Source: Planctomycetota bacterium
Lineage (GTDB): Bacteria; Planctomycetota; SZUA-567
Reading direction: 5' to 3'
Length of the DNA stretch: 16,596 bases
Assembly (NCBI GenBank): GCA_031270145.1
Contig: JAISYD010000019.1
Location: 1-16,596 of the forward strand
The translations under genes were made by a program, and so were the position numbers. Positions 14,044 to 16,596 of the stretch are shown here, one piece after another; the stretch's first letter is position 1, and each line of letters starts with the position of its first letter. The notes under the pieces are model-generated. The model saw only the letters and a list, made by a program, of their open reading frames with translations, was not told the origin of the DNA and made no database searches.

Positions 14044-16596
14044 TCAAGCCTTTCCCGGCGGGATTCCGCCAACCGACGCGGCTTCCAGCACCGCGTCCTC
14101 TATACGATCATAGGTCTCGCGCACGGCGATGCCCCTTTCCCGCAGAAGCCTTTTGGGCGATTCCCCGATCCGCATGGCCAGGACGCACTGGCAATCGCCT
14201 ATGGTCTCGACAATCCTTTCCATCCTCCCAGCCTTGTCGGCATCCGCCCCGCCACAATAGTTGCCGCCCGCCCCGATGCCGCGCCGCTCGCGGAAACGGA
14301 CCCCGTCGCCGCGGCATTCATAGATGTAGAAATCGCTGGCGTGCCCGAAATGCTGATCCACCAGCATGCCGCCCTTAGAAGCAACCGCGAACAACAGCGG
14401 CTTTCCGGCCCCGGCCGCTTCGGCCGAGGCCGAGGCGGGGGCGGCGACCGAAGCGGAGTTCCGGAAATTCAGGGACACATCCTCGTCCAGCCGACCGACC
14501 GCGTCGGCTCGGCACTGGCGGCAATGCAGCATCTGCCGTACCTGGGCGCCGCAACTCTCACGCATGGCGCCGATTTCCTGGTTGCTCACCAGCGGCGCGC
14601 CCTCGAAGGCGCTGCCCTTGACCGGGATCATCTGCATGATGTTCACGAGGTCGGCGCCAAGTTCGCCGGCCTTGGCCGCCACCTCCGGGATATGCAGATC
14701 GTTCACGCCCTTCAGCATGACGATGTTCACCTTGCAGACCACGCCCAGTTCGGTCAGGCGCCTGATCCCGGCCAGTTGGTTGGCCATGAGGACGGCCGCG
14801 CCGGCCTCGCCCCGGTACCGCGAGCCCAAGTAATCGACCTGCCGGTAAATCTTGGCCCCGATGGCCGAATCCAGCGCGTTGACGGTGACGGTAGCGTGCG
14901 ACACGCCAAGCGCCGACATCTCGTCGGCGTACAGCGGAAGCAACAGGCCGTTGGTCGAAAGGCAAAAGGTGGCGTTGGCGTCCTCGGCCCGGATAAGCCG
15001 CAGGGTCTCCCGGGTCTCGTCCCAGTTGGCCAGGGCGTCGCCGGGCCCGGCGATGCCGACCACGGCCAGCTTTTCCACCCGACCCGCGGCTTCGCGATAT
15101 CTGGCGAGCGCCTCCTCCGGCGTCAGTATCCCGGCCGAGACGCCGGGCCGGCTTTCGTTAGGGCAGTCGAATTCCCGCGTACAGTAGTTGCATTGGATGT
15201 TGCAGGCCGGCGCCACCGGCAAATGCAGACGGGCGTATTCGCCGCCGCGGCCGTTGAAGCAGGGATGCGTTTCGCTTTTCCGGCGGTTGGCGGCGGCGAC
15301 GGCGGCCCGCGAATCCGGCGGCGGAAACCGGGCCGGAACCGGCTTCTCCTCCAGGCAATACCTGTCGCGGAGTTCGCCCCGGAAGCCGCGCTCAAGACGG
15401 CCGAGGACGGCGTTGGTCATCCGATCCATGAGTTCCAGGCCGCCCGAATGCCCTAGGGTACGGATGCGCTGGCCGCCGACCTGATCGTGCACCGGAAAGG
15501 CGGCGCGGATCAGGGGAATGCCGGTATGCTCCTCCATCCGGCGTCCGTCGGAACCGCCGATCAGGAGATTGGCGCCCAGGCGACCCGCCTCCATCTCTAT
15601 GGCCTCAAAATCGCAATCATCCAATACCGCCGCCTCGCTGGCCAAATGGAAGTCCATCACCCCGGCTATTTCCGCGCGGATTTTTTCGGCGAAGCCCTCC
15701 GTCCGCGAACCGGTGGCGGCCACCACCGGCAACGCTCCGTTTTCGGCGCACAGGCGCGCCAGGGAAAGGACGAAGTCGGGCTCCCCGAACAGCGCGGCCC
15801 GGATGCGGGCGTTGTACTTGTGGGAGTCCACCATGGCGTCCAGACGGCGTCCACGCTCCTTTTCAAGGCGCGGGGCGGTTTCGCCGCCGGCGGAGACCAA
15901 TGCCGCGATCAAGGCATCGGTGTCCCGCAAACCGATTGGCGGGTTCAGCCGGATCAGGGGGACGCCGCAGTTGTCCCGCAGCCATTCCCCCGGCGACCAG
16001 GCGGAGGGTATGAATATCCCTAGCTCGATGGTGAGGCGGGAACCGGCCATCCCGGCCACCCGCTCCAGCGGCGTGCCGCCGGCGGGCAGGCGGCGGTATT
16101 CCCGGCTTAGCCCGCCATCAAGGTTTTCCGATAGATCGGGAAGCAGAATGCAATCAAGCCGCATTTCGGCGAGCAATTCCTTGAGCCAGCGGGTGTCGGC
16201 GGGGGAAAGAAGGCTGGTGACGACATTGATCCCGCCGTGCCTTTCCGGCCGCATTTCCACCTGTTCCACCAGGGAGCGGAGCGTCCGAAAAAAACCCTCG
16301 TACTGGGTCCCGGCGTAGCCGGCCGAGGGGACGGTGATGATTTTTGCGGCCAGATCCGGGTGGCGATCGCGGAAATTCCGTACCAGGCGGGGTACATCCT
16401 CGCCGATGGTCTCGGCAAGACAGGTGGTCGCAACGCCGATGACTTCGGGATGGTAGAGGCGGATGAGGTTTTCCAAACCCTTGATCAGGTTTTTCTCGCC
16501 GCCGAACACCGTCCCCTCCTCGGTCAGGGAGGACGAGGCGATGTCCACCGGCTCGTTGTAATGGGTCGCCATGTGGCGGCGGATATAGGTGCTGCA
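14044..16596 (-). CDS. nifN-B: NifN-NifB fusion with C-terminal NifX-like domain (5' end outside window)
   Basis: The frame is open to the window edge. The eight codons before ATG 16572 read CSTYIRRH, a conserved NifN motif containing a cluster-ligand cysteine, so the true start lies beyond the window. Numbering from 16572: a NifN domain (1 to about 405), half of the NifEN scaffold; a NifB radical-SAM domain (about 435-700) with HPC (C438), CNIQCNYC (C457, C461, C464), DCPNESRPGV, GIAGPGDALA and a terminal CRQCRADAVG; an Ala/Ser-rich linker (about 707-722); and a NifX-like domain (about 723-835) with DQHFGHASDFYIYE. NifB fuses two [4Fe-4S] clusters and inserts a carbide to make NifB-co. NifEN matures it into the FeMo-co precursor. 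The fusion is known in C. pasteurianum and some other anaerobes. nifE is expected directly upstream. Confidence 0.95.
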   Translation of the reverse strand, partial: CSTYIRRHMATHYNEPVDIASSSLTEEGTVFGGEKNLIKGLENLIRLYHPEVIGVATTCLAETIGEDVPRLVRNFRDRHPDLAAKIITVPSAGYAGTQYEGFFRTLRSLVEQVEMRPERHGGINVVTSLLSPADTRWLKELLAEMRLDCILLPDLSENLDGGLSREYRRLPAGGTPLERVAGMAGSRLTIELGIFIPSAWSPGEWLRDNCGVPLIRLNPPIGLRDTDALIAALVSAGGETAPRLEKERGRRLDAMVDSHKYNARIRAALFGEPDFVLSLARLCAENGALPVVAATGSRTEGFAEKIRAEIAGVMDFHLASEAAVLDDCDFEAIEMEAGRLGANLLIGGSDGRRMEEHTGIPLIRAAFPVHDQVGGQRIRTLGHSGGLELMDRMTNAVLGRLERGFRGELRDRYCLEEKPVPARFPPPDSRAAVAAANRRKSETHPCFNGRGGEYARLHLPVAPACNIQCNYCTREFDCPNESRPGVSAGILTPEEALARYREAAGRVEKLAVVGIAGPGDALANWDETRETLRLIRAEDANATFCLSTNGLLLPLYADEMSALGVSHATVTVNALDSAIGAKIYRQVDYLGSRYRGEAGAAVLMANQLAGIRRLTELGVVCKVNIVMLKGVNDLHIPEVAAKAGELGADLVNIMQMIPVKGSAFEGAPLVSNQEIGAMRESCGAQVRQMLHCRQCRADAVGRLDEDVSLNFRNSASVAAPASASAEAAGAGKPLLFAVASKGGMLVDQHFGHASDFYIYECRGDGVRFRERRGIGAGGNYCGGADADKAGRMERIVETIGDCQCVLAMRIGESPKRLLRERGIAVRETYDRIEDAVLEAASVGGIPPGKA

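Noticed and set aside
14390..14460. Repeated GGCCGAGGCC-like units inside nifN-B
   Set aside because: They encode the Ala/Ser/Glu-rich linker before the NifX-like domain and do not form a regular repeat array or mobile element.

Overview
This 16.6 kb window is GC-rich and densely coded. It looks like the chromosome of an anaerobic, nitrogen-fixing bacterium. The nif genes resemble the type seen in Clostridium pasteurianum and other anaerobes: a nifN-B fusion, a thioredoxin-fold [2Fe-2S] ferredoxin, and homocitrate synthase split into omega and alpha subunits. The high GC and the long-form HrpA do not suggest a low-GC clostridium. I cannot assign a phylum from sequence alone.

Region 1 (1-1979, + strand) holds two genes. 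The first is the 3' nine-tenths of a histidinol dehydrogenase family protein that appears to have lost nearly all its zinc and catalytic residues. The second is a two-CBS-domain protein with a strong ribosome binding site. Its 3' end overlaps the convergent hrpA gene by 17 nt.

Region 2 (1963-9000, - strand) reads as one tight operon, queH - spoIID-like - pdxA - hrpA. It combines queuosine maturation, peptidoglycan processing, a PdxA-family dehydrogenase and a large DEAH-box RNA helicase. The genes overlap or lie within about 40 nt of each other.

Region 3 (9001-9421) is the only sizeable non-coding stretch. It holds a good sigma70-type promoter on +, the initiator tRNA-fMet gene with encoded CCA, and a rho-independent terminator. 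On - there is a weaker candidate promoter for queH with an inverted repeat in its spacer.

Region 4 (9422-16596, - strand) is the downstream part of a nif operon, transcribed right to left: nifN-B (5' end outside the window), [2Fe-2S] ferredoxin, nifV-omega, nifV-alpha, modA, modB, modC. Together these supply the iron-molybdenum cofactor. NifB builds the iron-sulfur core, NifN is half of the scaffold, NifV makes homocitrate, ModABC imports molybdate, and the ferredoxin probably serves nitrogenase or cofactor assembly. Most junctions are overlapping stop/start signals, so translational coupling is likely. The nifV-omega/nifV-alpha junction is odd: a GTGA overlap is present, but the GTG is one base out of frame with nifV-alpha.

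The most unusual observations are the catalytically degenerate HisD-family protein, the start/frameshift problem of nifV-alpha, and the degenerate barrel of NifV-omega. I saw no CRISPR array, insertion sequence or integrase.
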